Below the pieces are notes generated by a model, which saw only the letters and a list, made by a program, of their open reading frames with translations, ran no database searches and had not been told where the DNA came from. A stretch of 64,000 bases of DNA, taken from positions 62,001-126,000 of the forward strand of contig JAFGXV010000019.1 of NCBI GenBank assembly GCA_016936455.1, read 5' to 3'. A program made the translations under genes and the position numbers. Every line of letters starts with the position of its first letter. The first letter of the stretch is position 1. This document shows positions 43,932 through 52,757 of this stretch, piece after piece. This DNA is from Desulfuromonadaceae bacterium (lineage in GTDB: Bacteria > Desulfobacterota > Desulfuromonadia > Desulfuromonadales > Desulfuromonadaceae).

Positions 43932-44151
43932 AACGTCTCCGATAGCGCAAAATTTGAAATATATGGTTATATGTATAAGGTAAATTACTATACCAAAACA
44001 GGTGGTTAATGCAATAGGTTGTAAGTATTAAAGTTGTTAGGGGGGTGCCAGGCTCATGTGAGGAAGATCGGAGCATTAGACATTAACGGACGTCTCTTTG
44101 GGGGAGAATAAATCGGCCCGCGCGGGCAAGAGGTGTCTGTGTGAAGCCGCT
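43932..44151. other. spacer between glmS terminator and chemoreceptor gene
   Basis: The 304-nt gap between glmS and the chemoreceptor gene holds the glmS terminator (listed separately). The part nearest the chemoreceptor (about 43935-43995) is AT-rich with TATAAGG- and ATATGG-like words and probably contains its promoter. No gene is seen. Confidence 0.4.
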
Positions 44152-44192
44152 AAAGTAAAGCCCGCCTTGTTTGCTCAGGCGGGCTTTACTTT
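44152..44192 (-). terminator. long stem-loop terminator after glmS
   Basis: AAAGTAAAGCCCGCC (44152-44166) pairs perfectly with GGCGGGCTTTACTTT (44178-44192) around an 11-nt loop, 44 nt after the glmS stop codon. It is symmetrical and may act in either direction. Confidence 0.85.
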
Positions 44193-44235
44193 GATGGCAC
44201 GTTCGGAAGGTTTTTGCAAAATGTTCGCGAGGTGA

Positions 44236-46065
44236 TTATTCTACCGTGACCGACTTGGCCAGATTGCGTGGTTGATCGACATCGGTGCCCTTCATGACCG
44301 CGATATGATAAGCCAGCAACTGCAGGGGGATGCTGGTCAAGATCGGCATCAGGTCATCGTGAATAGACGGAATGGGGAACAGTTCTTCGCAGGACTCCTG
44401 CTGTTGGGTTGTGTCCGCATCGCTGACCAGCAGGATTTTACCGCCGCGCGACTTGACCTCTTCAAGGTTGGAAATGACCTTTTCATAGGTCTCATTTTTC
44501 GGCGCGATGATGACGACGGGCAGTTCTTCGTCGATGAGCGCGATGGGACCGTGCTTCATCTCGCCGGCGGGATAACCTTCGGCGTGGATGTAGGAGATTT
44601 CTTTGAGTTTCAGGGCCCCTTCCAGGGCGATGGGGTACTGGTTGCCACGGCCGAGGTAGAGAAAATCGCGGCAGTGGATATAGGGCCGCACGCGCTGCTC
44701 GATCTCTTCATTGAGTTCGAGGCAATTTTCAACCTTGCGCGGCAGGGTCAAGAGCTCGCGGATCAGCTCGCAGATGGCCTTCTGGTCGAGGGTTTCTCTT
44801 ACCCGTGCCAGGTGCAGGCTGAACAGAACCAGGGCTACCAGCTGGGTGGTAAAGGCCTTGGTCGAGGCAACGCCGATCTCGGGTCCGGCATGGGTGTAGA
44901 TGACGCCGTCGCTCTCGCGGGCAATGGACGATTCGACCACGTTGCAGATGGCCAGGGTTTTTCCCTGGCGCCCCCTGGCTTCGCGCAGGGCGGCCAGGGT
45001 GTCGGCGGTTTCGCCGCTCTGGCTGATCAGCAGGGTCAGGGTGCGGTCATTGACCAGGGGCTGGCGATAACGGAACTCGCTGGCGATGTCGACCTCGACG
45101 GGGATGCGGGCATGTTTTTCGATGAGGAATTTCCCGACCAGGGCCGCGTGCCAGGAGGTACCGCAGGCGACGAGATAGATGCGTTCAATGGCTTTAAGCG
45201 CGTCGTCCGTCAGGTTGAGACCATCGAGCAGGATGCCGTCCTTGTTGTCACAGATGCGCCCGGCCAGGGTGTCGCTGATGGCGCGGGGTTGCTCGTGGAT
45301 TTCCTTGAGCATGAAATGGCGGAAGCCGCCCTTTTCAGCCATCAACGGATTCCAGGTGATGGTCTTGGTGGATTTTTCGACCAGCCGTCCGTCCAGGGTG
45401 GAAACCTGCATGCCCTGGCGACTGAAGACCGCCAGCTCGCCGTCTTCGAGAAAAATCATTTCCCGGGTGTGGGACAGCATGGCTGGAATGTCGGAGGCAA
45501 CGAAATACTCGCCCTGCCCTTGCCCGATCACTAGCGGCGAGCCGCATTTGGCGGCAATCAGGGTGTCGGGGCAGTCTTCGCAGATGACGGCAATGGCATA
45601 AGCGCCGCGCAGCTGGTGCAGGGCCTGGCGCACGGCCTGTTCGAACGCCGCGCCTTCCTTGACCTGCTGTTCGATGAGGTGAGCAATGATTTCACTGTCG
45701 GTCTGGGAACGAAAGTTGTGGCCCTGCTGTTGCAGCTGCTGTTTCAGGGCCAGATAGTTTTCAATAATGCCGTTGTGCACCACGACAAACGATCCGGCTT
45801 TGTGGGGGTGGGCATTGGCCTGTGAGGGTTTGCCGTGGGTGGCCCAGCGGGTGTGGCCGATGGCAAGGCTGCCGTGCAGGGGCTGTTTTCTGAGTTCCTG
45901 TTCAAGGTTGATCAGCTTGCTTTCGGCCCGCACTGTAACCAGCTGGCCCTGTTCGAGACTGGCAATGCCGGCGGAGTCGTAGCCGCGGTACTCGAGGCGT
46001 CGCAAGCCGTCGAGAACGATGTCCACCGCGCGCTGTTCACCGATATAGCCAACGATTCCGCACAT
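44236..46065 (-). CDS. glmS: Glutamine-fructose-6-phosphate aminotransferase (isomerising)
   Basis: GlmS makes glucosamine-6-phosphate, the first step to UDP-GlcNAc for peptidoglycan and LPS. The 609-aa protein has the N-terminal nucleophile Cys in MCGIVGYIG, the glutaminase motif GHTRWATHG, and two SIS sugar-isomerase domains ([46 protein letters not shown]). It ends with the conserved [10 protein letters not shown]. It follows glmU by 31 nt and is closed by a strong terminator. Confidence 0.98.
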   Translation of the reverse strand: MCGIVGYIGEQRAVDIVLDGLRRLEYRGYDSAGIASLEQGQLVTVRAESKLINLEQELRKQPLHGSLAIGHTRWATHGKPSQANAHPHKAGSFVVVHNGIIENYLALKQQLQQQGHNFRSQTDSEIIAHLIEQQVKEGAAFEQAVRQALHQLRGAYAIAVICEDCPDTLIAAKCGSPLVIGQGQGEYFVASDIPAMLSHTREMIFLEDGELAVFSRQGMQVSTLDGRLVEKSTKTITWNPLMAEKGGFRHFMLKEIHEQPRAISDTLAGRICDNKDGILLDGLNLTDDALKAIERIYLVACGTSWHAALVGKFLIEKHARIPVEVDIASEFRYRQPLVNDRTLTLLISQSGETADTLAALREARGRQGKTLAICNVVESSIARESDGVIYTHAGPEIGVASTKAFTTQLVALVLFSLHLARVRETLDQKAICELIRELLTLPRKVENCLELNEEIEQRVRPYIHCRDFLYLGRGNQYPIALEGALKLKEISYIHAEGYPAGEMKHGPIALIDEELPVVIIAPKNETYEKVISNLEEVKSRGGKILLVSDADTTQQQESCEELFPIPSIHDDLMPILTSIPLQLLAYHIAVMKGTDVDQPRNLAKSVTVE

Positions 46066-46096
46066 GATTTATCCTTTTAATAAATGGTGTCAGGGG

Positions 46097-47476
46097 TTAT
46101 TTTTTCTTGCGGTTTTTGCACCAGCCTTCGATGACTTTCTGCGGGGTGCGCGCCAGGGCCAGGGCGTCGGCCGGGACATCTTTGGTAATGGTGGAGCCGG
46201 CGCCGATGAGGCTGTTGCGGCCAATGGTAACGGGTGCGACGAATTGGGTGTCACTGCCGACAAAGACACCGTCCTCGATAACCGTTTTATGCTTGTTGAC
46301 GCCGTCGTAGTTGCAGGTGATGGTGCCGCAGCCGATGTTGATGTCGCATCCCAGTTCGGCATCGCCGATATAAGACAGATGGCTGGCCTGGGAACGCAGG
46401 CCGATGACGGCTTTCTTGGTTTCGACGAAGTTGCCGATCTTGTTGTGCCCGGCGAGTTGTGTGCCGGGGCGCAGGTGGGCCATGGGGCCGACCGTGACCT
46501 TCTCGCCCAGCGTGGATTCTTCCAGCGCGCTGCCGGCTTTGATATGGCAGTGATCGCCGACTTCACAGTCGAGGAGCACCGCACCTGTTTCAATACGGCA
46601 GTGACGGCCAATGCGGGTGGTGCCGCGCAGGTGGACACCGGGCTGTAGGCAGCTGTCTGCGCCGATCACGACATCGATATCGATGTAGGTGGTCAGCGGG
46701 TCCTCGAGGGTCACGCCGGCAAGCATGTGGGCGCGGTTGATGCGCGTGCGCAGAATGCGGGCGGCCTCGGCGAGCTGCAGCCGGTCGTTGATACCCATGC
46801 TCTCTTCGATATTCTCAAGGCTGGCGGTGGCGACCGGTTCGCCCTGGCCACGGGCCAGGGTGATAATGTCGGTGAGGTAGTATTCGCCCTGGGCGTTGTG
46901 GTTGTCGAGCTGGGCGAGTAACTCAAAGCAGCGTGGCGCTTCAAGGGCGTAGATGCCGGTGTTGATCTCGTTGATGGCTCGTTGCTCTGGTGTGGCGTCC
47001 TTGTGTTCGACGATGCGGGCAATGGTCCCGTTGTCGCGTACGATGCGACCGTAGCCAGTGGCATCGCCAACGATGGCCGTCAGCACCGTGACCGTGGCCC
47101 GGGCTTTACGGTGATCCGCCAGCAGCTGTTCCAAAGTTTGCCGTCGGAGTAGCGGCACATCGCCGCACAGCAGCAGTATGGTGCCCTGAAAGCCCGAGAG
47201 CTGGGTCGCGGCAATCTGCACGGCATGGCCGGTGCCCAGTTGTTGTTTCTGGATGGCAAACACGACATCGTCACGGGTGAATTGTTCACGGACCTGCTCG
47301 GCCCCGTGGCCGATGACCAGGACGTTTTTTTCACTGCCGAGTTCACGGGCCAGCTGCAGCGGATAGGCGACAAGGGGGCGCCCGGCCAGCGGGTGCAGCA
47401 CCTTGGGTCGTTCCGATTTCATCCGGGTGCCTTTGCCGGCGGCCAGAATAACGGTGGCCAGGGGGTGGTTCTCCAT
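46097..47476 (-). CDS. glmU: Bifunctional UDP-GlcNAc pyrophosphorylase / GlcN-1-P acetyltransferase
   Basis: GlmU acetylates glucosamine-1-phosphate and joins it to UTP, giving UDP-GlcNAc. The 459-aa protein has the uridyltransferase motif VILAAGKGTRMKSERPKVLHPLAG at the N-terminus, and a C-terminal left-handed beta-helix with hexapeptide repeats (ADSCLQPGVHLRGTTRIGRHCRIETG) and the acetyl-CoA region NYDGVNKHKT. It forms a glmU-glmS operon, so consecutive pathway enzymes are co-expressed. Confidence 0.97.
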   Translation of the reverse strand: MENHPLATVILAAGKGTRMKSERPKVLHPLAGRPLVAYPLQLARELGSEKNVLVIGHGAEQVREQFTRDDVVFAIQKQQLGTGHAVQIAATQLSGFQGTILLLCGDVPLLRRQTLEQLLADHRKARATVTVLTAIVGDATGYGRIVRDNGTIARIVEHKDATPEQRAINEINTGIYALEAPRCFELLAQLDNHNAQGEYYLTDIITLARGQGEPVATASLENIEESMGINDRLQLAEAARILRTRINRAHMLAGVTLEDPLTTYIDIDVVIGADSCLQPGVHLRGTTRIGRHCRIETGAVLLDCEVGDHCHIKAGSALEESTLGEKVTVGPMAHLRPGTQLAGHNKIGNFVETKKAVIGLRSQASHLSYIGDAELGCDINIGCGTITCNYDGVNKHKTVIEDGVFVGSDTQFVAPVTIGRNSLIGAGSTITKDVPADALALARTPQKVIEGWCKNRKKK

Positions 47477-47509
47477 CGATAATCCTCTTAAAATGTGTTA
47501 AACTCGCAA

Positions 47510-47538
47510 GTTCTAGCGAAAAGAAGCATCATCGTCAA
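47510..47538 (-). promoter_or_regulatory. sigma-70-type promoter of glmU-glmS
   Basis: On the minus strand TTGACG (47538-47533) and TAGAAC (47515-47510) are 17 nt apart, 34 nt upstream of the glmU start. It lies in the divergent spacer shared with the next plus-strand gene. Confidence 0.45.
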
Positions 47539-47583
47539 GCCTTAACCCGGCCATGACGGCACAACCAGCCCACAGAGCATAGC

Positions 47584-48123
47584 ATGGATGAGCGCCGGCA
47601 GCTGATAGAAAACTTGAATGTTCTGGAGCAGAAACTCAAGGACCTCTGCATCCTGTACGAGCAGTATTTTGCCGGTGTCGAGCGCCGGGCGCCCATGCGC
47701 GAGCGTGATGATCTGGAGCGGTTGCTCCGGCGTGCGGGCCAGCGCAATATTATCCAGACGGAGCTGCGCTACCGGCTGCAGAACCTTTCCAGCCGATTTT
47801 ACAGCTACATGGGGATGTGGGAGCGCGTTCAGCGCGAGATCGATGAAGGCCGTTATCACCGCCACGTGGTGAAACCATCTGTCAAAGCACCTCAACCCGC
47901 TGCGCCCGTTCAACAGAATGAAACGGATCTGTACTGGGAGTATCTGTCGGTGTGCAAGGAGAGCTCATTGCCGGCCACCATTGCGGGGGTCGACGATTTC
48001 AAGGCCTATCTAGATCGTCAGCGTCGGGTGATCCATGATAAGTACGGCGACGTCGACTGTTCATTCCGCGTCGTCAATGAAGATGGCAAACCGAAAATCA
48101 AAGTCAGTCTGAAGCGCAGCTGA
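47584..48123 (+). CDS. MXAN_5187-like protein
   Basis: A 179-aa cytoplasmic protein with an N-terminal coiled coil (LIENLNVLEQKLKDLCILYEQYFAGVERRAP) and the segment LRYRLQNLSSRFYSYMGMWERVQREIDEG. These match from memory the family called MXAN_5187 C-terminal domain, found in myxobacteria and Geobacter-like genomes; function unknown. A Pro/Ala/Gln-rich linker near 100-110 leads to a C-terminal KxxVSLKR-ending part. It is divergent from glmU and followed, 23 nt on, by the radical SAM gene, so the two may be an operon. Confidence 0.7.
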   Translation: MDERRQLIENLNVLEQKLKDLCILYEQYFAGVERRAPMRERDDLERLLRRAGQRNIIQTELRYRLQNLSSRFYSYMGMWERVQREIDEGRYHRHVVKPSVKAPQPAAPVQQNETDLYWEYLSVCKESSLPATIAGVDDFKAYLDRQRRVIHDKYGDVDCSFRVVNEDGKPKIKVSLKRS

Positions 48124-48146
48124 TTTCCTCAGCGCCCACTGAGCCG

Positions 48147-50012
48147 ATGATGAACACACCCTATTCCCTGACCCTTGTGACCTGCCATGTCCGTCCTTCC
48201 CCACAGGCGGTGGCGCTGGCGGCCGGCTGCCTTAAGTCGGCGTTGCCGAAAGCCTGGCAGGCCACTGCTCACCTGCTCGATGTCTTTCCATCCCAATCCC
48301 GAGACGAGGTGGTGTCCGCCATCCGTGCCCAGGTTCCGCGACTGGTGGCGTTCAGTGTCTATGTGTGGAACCATGAGGCGGTGCTGGCGTTGGCGCGTCT
48401 GCTGAGAGCGCAGTGCCCGCACCTGGTGCTGGTTGCGGGCGGCCCGGAAGTGACGGCCGATGTTCGGCCCTGGCGGATGTGCGGTCTGTTCGACTACTTG
48501 GTGTTGGGTCCGGGGGAGCGGGCCTTTTCCCGCCTGGTGCAGACGCTGGACGAAAACGGATCGGTGTCCAGCGCTCATCCTGTGGTGATCAATCAGGAGG
48601 ATTGCGCGGCGGAAGAACTGTCTTCTCCCTGGCTGGAACAGGCGCTGGTGCCGCAACGCGGAGTGCTGTGGGAAACCGCACGGGGCTGCGCGTTCCGTTG
48701 TGCCTACTGTTTTGATGGCCGTGGACGGAAGCAGGTTCTGCCCCTGGAGGAAGGACGGTTGCGGCGTGAACTTCAGCTGTTTGCGCGCAGTGGGGTCGAG
48801 CAGGTGTGGGTGCTGGATTCCAGTTTCAATGTTCCGCCACAGCGCGGCCGGCGGCTTCTGCAGCTGATGCTGGAGGAGGCGCCTCGGCTTCATTACCACC
48901 TTGAGGCCAAAGCGGAATATCTCGATAGGGAGACCATTGAGCTGCTGCAGCGGCTCAACTGCTCTGTTCAGGTGGGACTGCAGTCGGTTCATGCGTCGGT
49001 GTTGAAGCGCATCAACCGGCGTCTGGATCTGGCACGTTTCGGGGAGAATCTGTTCGCGCTGAACGAGGCGGGGATCACCTATGGTATTGATCTGATTTAC
49101 GGTCTTCCGGGCGACACCCTGAGCGGTTTCTATGACAGCGTCGAGGTCGCCCTGTCTTTTCAGCCGAATCAGCTGGAGATTTTTCCGTTGGCGGTGCTGC
49201 CGGGAACGGTGCTGGCGCAGCATGCGCACAGGCACGGTCTGCGGGCGCAGAACCATCCTCCCTATACGCTCTTGTCGTCATCCACCCTTTCCCAGAATGA
49301 TATGCAGGCGTGCCGCCACCTGGCAGCGTCGATTGATCTGTTCTACAATGCCGGGCGTGCCGTTGGTTATCTGGGCTTGATCAGTGAGGCCGCCGGCGAG
49401 AGTTTGATTGGCTTTTTCCAGTCCCTGAGTGCCTGGCTGGTGCAGCGGGGGGAGATGGCGGAGATGGACAACGGTACGTTGCCGGAGGTGGAGTGGCACC
49501 CCGCTCAGGTGGCGTCGTTGTCGGAAGCCTTTGTTCGGGAGCTGTTTGAACAGAAGCGGAACGAGAATCTGCTGCCGCTGGTGCTCGATCTGATGCGTTT
49601 TCACCGACTATGGTCCGATCGGTTGATCGGTGTCGATTGCCCTGCCCCCACGACTCAGGGCGACGATCGCAACCAGCTGCTGCAGCAGCACTGGCAGTTG
49701 GCGGGCGGCGCTGAAATCGGCTTTTTCGATTATCCAGTCGAACTTTATCGCGATGGCTGGTATGAGGATCTGGTAGAGGCCGTGGCCAGTGAAATGCCGC
49801 AGCCTTCGGCCGGGCTGTTTTTCCGCCAGCAGTGGGAGGTGTTCTGCGAGCCGTTGCCGCTGGAGGTGGGACGACTGTTTCAATGCGCTACCACGCCGCT
49901 GCGGCTGGAAGCTTCTCAGCTCAACGCTCTGGATGAGGGCTGGACCTGGTTTGAAGGTTTTATCGCTTCCGGCCTTCTGATCGCCGTTGACGACACGGCC
50001 TGTTCCCGGTAG
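48147..50012 (+). CDS. B12-binding-domain radical SAM protein (DUF4080-like)
   Basis: A 621-aa protein with an N-terminal cobalamin-binding-like domain (about 10-140, with VAGGPEVTAD), then a radical SAM domain with the cluster-binding C-x3-C-x2-C (C181, C185, C188 in CAFRCAYC), and VGLQSVHASVLKRINR and YGIDLIYGLPGDT as in the Elp3/HemN-type superfamily. The C-terminal 200 residues look like the DUF4080 extension found in anaerobes. Reaction unknown; methyltransferase or complex radical chemistry is possible. The cobalamin His motif DxHxxG is not evident, so B12 binding is uncertain. Confidence 0.85.
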   Translation: MMNTPYSLTLVTCHVRPSPQAVALAAGCLKSALPKAWQATAHLLDVFPSQSRDEVVSAIRAQVPRLVAFSVYVWNHEAVLALARLLRAQCPHLVLVAGGPEVTADVRPWRMCGLFDYLVLGPGERAFSRLVQTLDENGSVSSAHPVVINQEDCAAEELSSPWLEQALVPQRGVLWETARGCAFRCAYCFDGRGRKQVLPLEEGRLRRELQLFARSGVEQVWVLDSSFNVPPQRGRRLLQLMLEEAPRLHYHLEAKAEYLDRETIELLQRLNCSVQVGLQSVHASVLKRINRRLDLARFGENLFALNEAGITYGIDLIYGLPGDTLSGFYDSVEVALSFQPNQLEIFPLAVLPGTVLAQHAHRHGLRAQNHPPYTLLSSSTLSQNDMQACRHLAASIDLFYNAGRAVGYLGLISEAAGESLIGFFQSLSAWLVQRGEMAEMDNGTLPEVEWHPAQVASLSEAFVRELFEQKRNENLLPLVLDLMRFHRLWSDRLIGVDCPAPTTQGDDRNQLLQQHWQLAGGAEIGFFDYPVELYRDGWYEDLVEAVASEMPQPSAGLFFRQQWEVFCEPLPLEVGRLFQCATTPLRLEASQLNALDEGWTWFEGFIASGLLIAVDDTACSR

Positions 50013-50033
50013 TTATCCACCGGCCGAAGCGTT

Positions 50034-50921
50034 TTATTCCTTGACCAGCCGACGCAGCTCTTCACGGGCAAACGAATAGGCTGTCTTGCAGTACTCACAG
50101 GTAATGACGGCTCCCTCCTGCTGTTGTGCCAGATCGTTCAACGTTTCCTGCTCCAACCCGGTCAACATGTCAAGAATTCGTTGTCGGCTGCACTGGCAGC
50201 GAAAATTGAGCGGCAGTGGTTGTGAGAGATCCAGAGCATGGGGCTCCAGCAGTCGCGTCAACAGCTGCGTTGGTGTCGTGCCGTCGTTGAGCAGCCGGGA
50301 AACGGGAGGCAGGCTGTGGATGCGTTGCTCGATCTCGTCCAGCAGGTTTTCGTCGCAGCCCGGCAGCGCCTGGATAAGAAAACCACCGCTGGCCTGGATG
50401 GCAGCGCCGTGATCGAGTTGAACGGCCAGGGCCATGGAGGTCGGTGTCTGCTCGGAAACCGCGAAGTAGTGAGCGAGATCTTCGCCGATCTCGCTGCTGA
50501 TCAGCTGTACCATGCCCTGATAGGGCTCCTTGAGCCCGAGATCCTTGATGACGCGCAGGAAGCCAGCCCGTCCAATGGCCTGGGCGACGTCGAAATGACC
50601 GTCGCGCGGCGGAAGGTTGCACTGTGGAACCTTGATGGTCGCACAGATGTGGCCCGCGGCATCGGCTTCGGCCTGCAGCTTTTTCAGTGGGCCGCTGCCC
50701 TCGACGGACAGGGCCAGTCTCTGGTTGTCTTTCAGCAGACTGCTCATCAGGGCCGCGGCGGTGATCAGGCGCCCCAGGGCCACCGTCGCCGTGGGATCGG
50801 TCTGCTGCAGTCGGCAGATTTCGCCGGTCAAGCGGGTGGTTCGGACGGCCGCGACGCGCAGCGCACCCTGATGAAGAACGCCCCGCACCAGATGGTCGGA
50901 GTCGCAGGAAAAAGGAGACAT
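50034..50921 (-). CDS. hslO: Redox-regulated holdase chaperone Hsp33
   Basis: Hsp33 is activated by oxidative stress: oxidation of a zinc-bound four-cysteine centre unfolds the C-terminal switch and turns it into a holdase. The 295-aa protein has the N-terminal substrate domain and the C-terminal motifs C-x-C (FRCQCSRQRI) and C-x2-C (TCEYCKTAY), all four cysteines intact. It converges with the radical SAM gene and is 0 nt from cpoB on its 5' side, so it may be the last gene of a pal-cpoB-hslO transcript. Confidence 0.96.
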   Translation of the reverse strand: MSPFSCDSDHLVRGVLHQGALRVAAVRTTRLTGEICRLQQTDPTATVALGRLITAAALMSSLLKDNQRLALSVEGSGPLKKLQAEADAAGHICATIKVPQCNLPPRDGHFDVAQAIGRAGFLRVIKDLGLKEPYQGMVQLISSEIGEDLAHYFAVSEQTPTSMALAVQLDHGAAIQASGGFLIQALPGCDENLLDEIEQRIHSLPPVSRLLNDGTTPTQLLTRLLEPHALDLSQPLPLNFRCQCSRQRILDMLTGLEQETLNDLAQQQEGAVITCEYCKTAYSFAREELRRLVKE

Positions 50922-51821
50922 TTATTCCCCCTGCCAGCTGGTCAGCCGCTGCCGGGCTTTCTCGGCTTCCGGACTCTGCGGGTAGCTGTTGACCACTTTC
51001 TGCAGGATGATGCGGGCATTACGGGTGTCACCGAGTCCGTAAAAGGCCAGCCCCTGCTTCAGCAGCGCTGCTGGAACCTTGGGGTGGTCAGGATAGAGCT
51101 GAATAACATCCTGAAACTGAAGAATGGCGTTTTCATACTTTTTGTCGCCGTACAGGGTTTCGCCGATCCAGTACTGGGCGTTGACGGCCAGCTCATGGGA
51201 CGGGTACTGCTGGATGAAGCGCTGAAACAGTTCGCGTGAGCGGGGAAAATCCTGTTCCTGCTGGACCAGATGAAGAGCCTGATGGTAGAGCTGGTCGGCT
51301 GTTCCCTCTTTCTGTGAAGGTGGTGTGGACACAGCGACGGTGGTCGGTGCAACAGCGGGGCTGTTGGTGGTTGCGGTCTGGGCCACCGGGGGCTGGCTGA
51401 CGACCGGCGGGGGGGAGGTCACTGTTGTTGTCGTTGCTGGCGGGACGGTCGGACGTCCCTGCTCCAGCTGGGAAAGCCGCAGGGCCAGATCCCCCTGAGT
51501 CAGGTTGGTTTCGTTGCGCAGCTGCTCGAAGGCCTGCTGCTGATCGGCCAATCGCCCCGTAAGAGCCTGCAGGTCGACGCGCAGACTATCGAGTTCGGCG
51601 CGCAGTTCAGCCTGGCCGACGGCGATGTTGCGCAGCTGGTCACTGTTGCCGGAGGCCGGTGTTGTGGCGCGTTGTTCCAGGCGGCTGACGCGCTGATTCA
51701 GATTTTGCACGTCGGTCTGGGTCTGGTTGAAGGCGGGCATCTGCACGGGACCGCAGCCTCCGAGGCCGAGCAGGAGGACGATCCAGGGGGAGAAAAAGCG
51801 GGCAGCATCAGAAGGGCGCAT
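50922..51821 (-). CDS. cpoB: Tol-Pal system protein CpoB (YbgF), lipoprotein form
   Basis: CpoB links the Tol-Pal machine with peptidoglycan synthesis during division. The 299-aa protein has a signal with a lipobox (LLGLGGC, Cys near residue 23), an N-terminal coiled coil for trimerisation (about 35-110), a Pro/Thr/Val-rich linker (about 115-165), then TPR repeats (YHQALHLVQQEQDFPRSRELFQRFIQQYP; YWIGETLYGDKKYENAILQFQDVIQLYP). The lipobox is a variation on the soluble E. coli form. It follows pal by 97 nt with a hairpin between. TolQRAB are not in the window. Confidence 0.93.
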   Translation of the reverse strand: MRPSDAARFFSPWIVLLLGLGGCGPVQMPAFNQTQTDVQNLNQRVSRLEQRATTPASGNSDQLRNIAVGQAELRAELDSLRVDLQALTGRLADQQQAFEQLRNETNLTQGDLALRLSQLEQGRPTVPPATTTTVTSPPPVVSQPPVAQTATTNSPAVAPTTVAVSTPPSQKEGTADQLYHQALHLVQQEQDFPRSRELFQRFIQQYPSHELAVNAQYWIGETLYGDKKYENAILQFQDVIQLYPDHPKVPAALLKQGLAFYGLGDTRNARIILQKVVNSYPQSPEAEKARQRLTSWQGE

Positions 51822-51867
51822 CAGTCCGGCTCCTTATGTGGGTGTCTTTGGAGGCAATAAACGAAAG

Positions 51868-51893
51868 AAGGCCGCGCAGAACTGCGCGGCCTT
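51868..51893 (-). terminator. stem-loop between pal and cpoB
   Basis: AAGGCCGCGCAG (51868-51879) and CTGCGCGGCCTT (51882-51893) form a 12-bp stem with a 2-nt loop. On the minus strand it is followed by CTTTCGTTTA, a weak T-run, 26 nt past the pal stop. It may lower expression of cpoB and hslO relative to the abundant Pal. Confidence 0.6.
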
Positions 51894-51918
51894 GGAAAAT
51901 CACCACTGGGTCCAGGCC

Positions 51919-52443
51919 TTAGGGTTGGGGCTTGAACTCGGCACGGCGGTTAAGTGCCCAGGCTGCCTCGGAAGAGGTTGCATCAAGAGGCATCTCTTCA
52001 CCGTAGGAAATCGTGCGAATACGGTCTGCTGCAACACCCAGAGCCGTCAGGTATTGCGCCGCAGCCGTGGCACGCCGCTCACCCAGAGCCAGGTTGTACT
52101 CGTCGGAACCGCGCTCGTCACAGTGGCCTTCAATGGCAATGCTTGTTGACGGATTCAGTTCCATGTAGCGCGCGTTTTCCTGCAGGACGGCACGGGCCTC
52201 CGGCGTCAGAACAAACTGGTCGAAGTCAAAGTGAATGCGTTGCAAAAACGCCTGAGGAGCTGCCGCTACCTCAACCACGGGTGCTTCGACCACCGGCTGC
52301 TCGGGCTCGGCATAGCTGGCAACGGTTTCCGGGGCCTCACAGGTGTTGGTCGGAATCTTGTCCGTTACCTTGTAGGGTTTGGAACAGCCGGCAGCCAGCA
52401 GTGCTGCACAGATCAACAGGGCCAGCAGTTTAACGTGTTTCAT
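51919..52443 (-). CDS. pal: Peptidoglycan-associated lipoprotein Pal
   Basis: Pal anchors the outer membrane to peptidoglycan and works with Tol at the division site. The 174-aa protein has a lipobox signal (LLAAGC), a short linker, and the OmpA-like domain with IHFDFDQFVLTPEAR, IEGHCDERGSDEYNLALGERRA, the peptidoglycan-binding Asp and Arg included. In many relatives it follows tolB, but here pal has its own promoter and begins the unit; the other tol genes lie elsewhere. Confidence 0.97.
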   Translation of the reverse strand: MKHVKLLALLICAALLAAGCSKPYKVTDKIPTNTCEAPETVASYAEPEQPVVEAPVVEVAAAPQAFLQRIHFDFDQFVLTPEARAVLQENARYMELNPSTSIAIEGHCDERGSDEYNLALGERRATAAAQYLTALGVAADRIRTISYGEEMPLDATSSEAAWALNRRAEFKPQP

Positions 52444-52501
52444 TGCGGTTCTCCTTTTTAGATTGAAGGCAGAGAGTTTTTATGATGTTTAAGACTTATT
52501 C

Positions 52502-52529
52502 AGTATACAGATGGCATCCTAAAAAACAA
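52502..52529 (-). promoter_or_regulatory. sigma-70-type promoter of pal
   Basis: On the minus strand TTGTTT (52529-52524) and TATACT (52507-52502) are 16 nt apart, about 58 nt upstream of the pal start. Confidence 0.6.
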
Positions 52530-52619
52530 GAGCTAGAGTAGAGGCGATTCGCTGAAAAAGTGGCAGGCCTGGTTTCTGAGTTGCCGGAATGATAAAATTC
52601 GTCAACGCGCGAAAGGGCT

Positions 52620-52633
52620 CGACAATTTTGTCG
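52620..52633. promoter_or_regulatory. inverted repeat CGACAATTTTGTCG, copy 1 (probable activator site)
   Basis: CGACAA and TTGTCG flank TT. The same 14 nt, with a shared AA after it, recurs at 58688-58701. It lies about 110 nt upstream of the predicted start of transcription of the plus-strand barrel operon. Position and symmetry fit an upstream activating site of an NtrC-type regulator. Confidence 0.65.
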
Positions 52634-52710
52634 AAAACATTTGTACCCACTCGTCCAATGGGACCATGGATCGGGCGATCGACTCCTTGAATCAAGGATT
52701 TAGATGCCAT

Positions 52711-52726
52711 AGGAATGGCTTTTGCA
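52711..52726 (+). promoter_or_regulatory. sigma-54-like -24/-12 promoter of the barrel-kinase operon
   Basis: AGGAATGGCTTTTGCA has GG (52712-52713) and GC (52724-52725) exactly 10 nt apart, and a strong TTTTGCA -12 element; the -24 side is weak. Transcription would start near 52737, so translation must start downstream of it. Confidence 0.55.
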
Positions 52727-52757
52727 AAGTATTTTCGACGTATTATTTTTACGATGG

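Noticed and set aside
44193-44217. TGGCACG followed by TTTTTGC as a sigma-54 promoter
   Set aside because: The GG and GC are 18 nt apart instead of 10.
50014-50022. TTATCCACC near the end of the radical SAM gene as a DnaA box
   Set aside because: A single near-match in GC-rich DNA far from the origin, expected by chance.
52519-52710. 63-codon open frame on the minus strand between pal and the barrel operon
   Set aside because: It spans the pal promoter and the activator repeat and has no recognisable motif.
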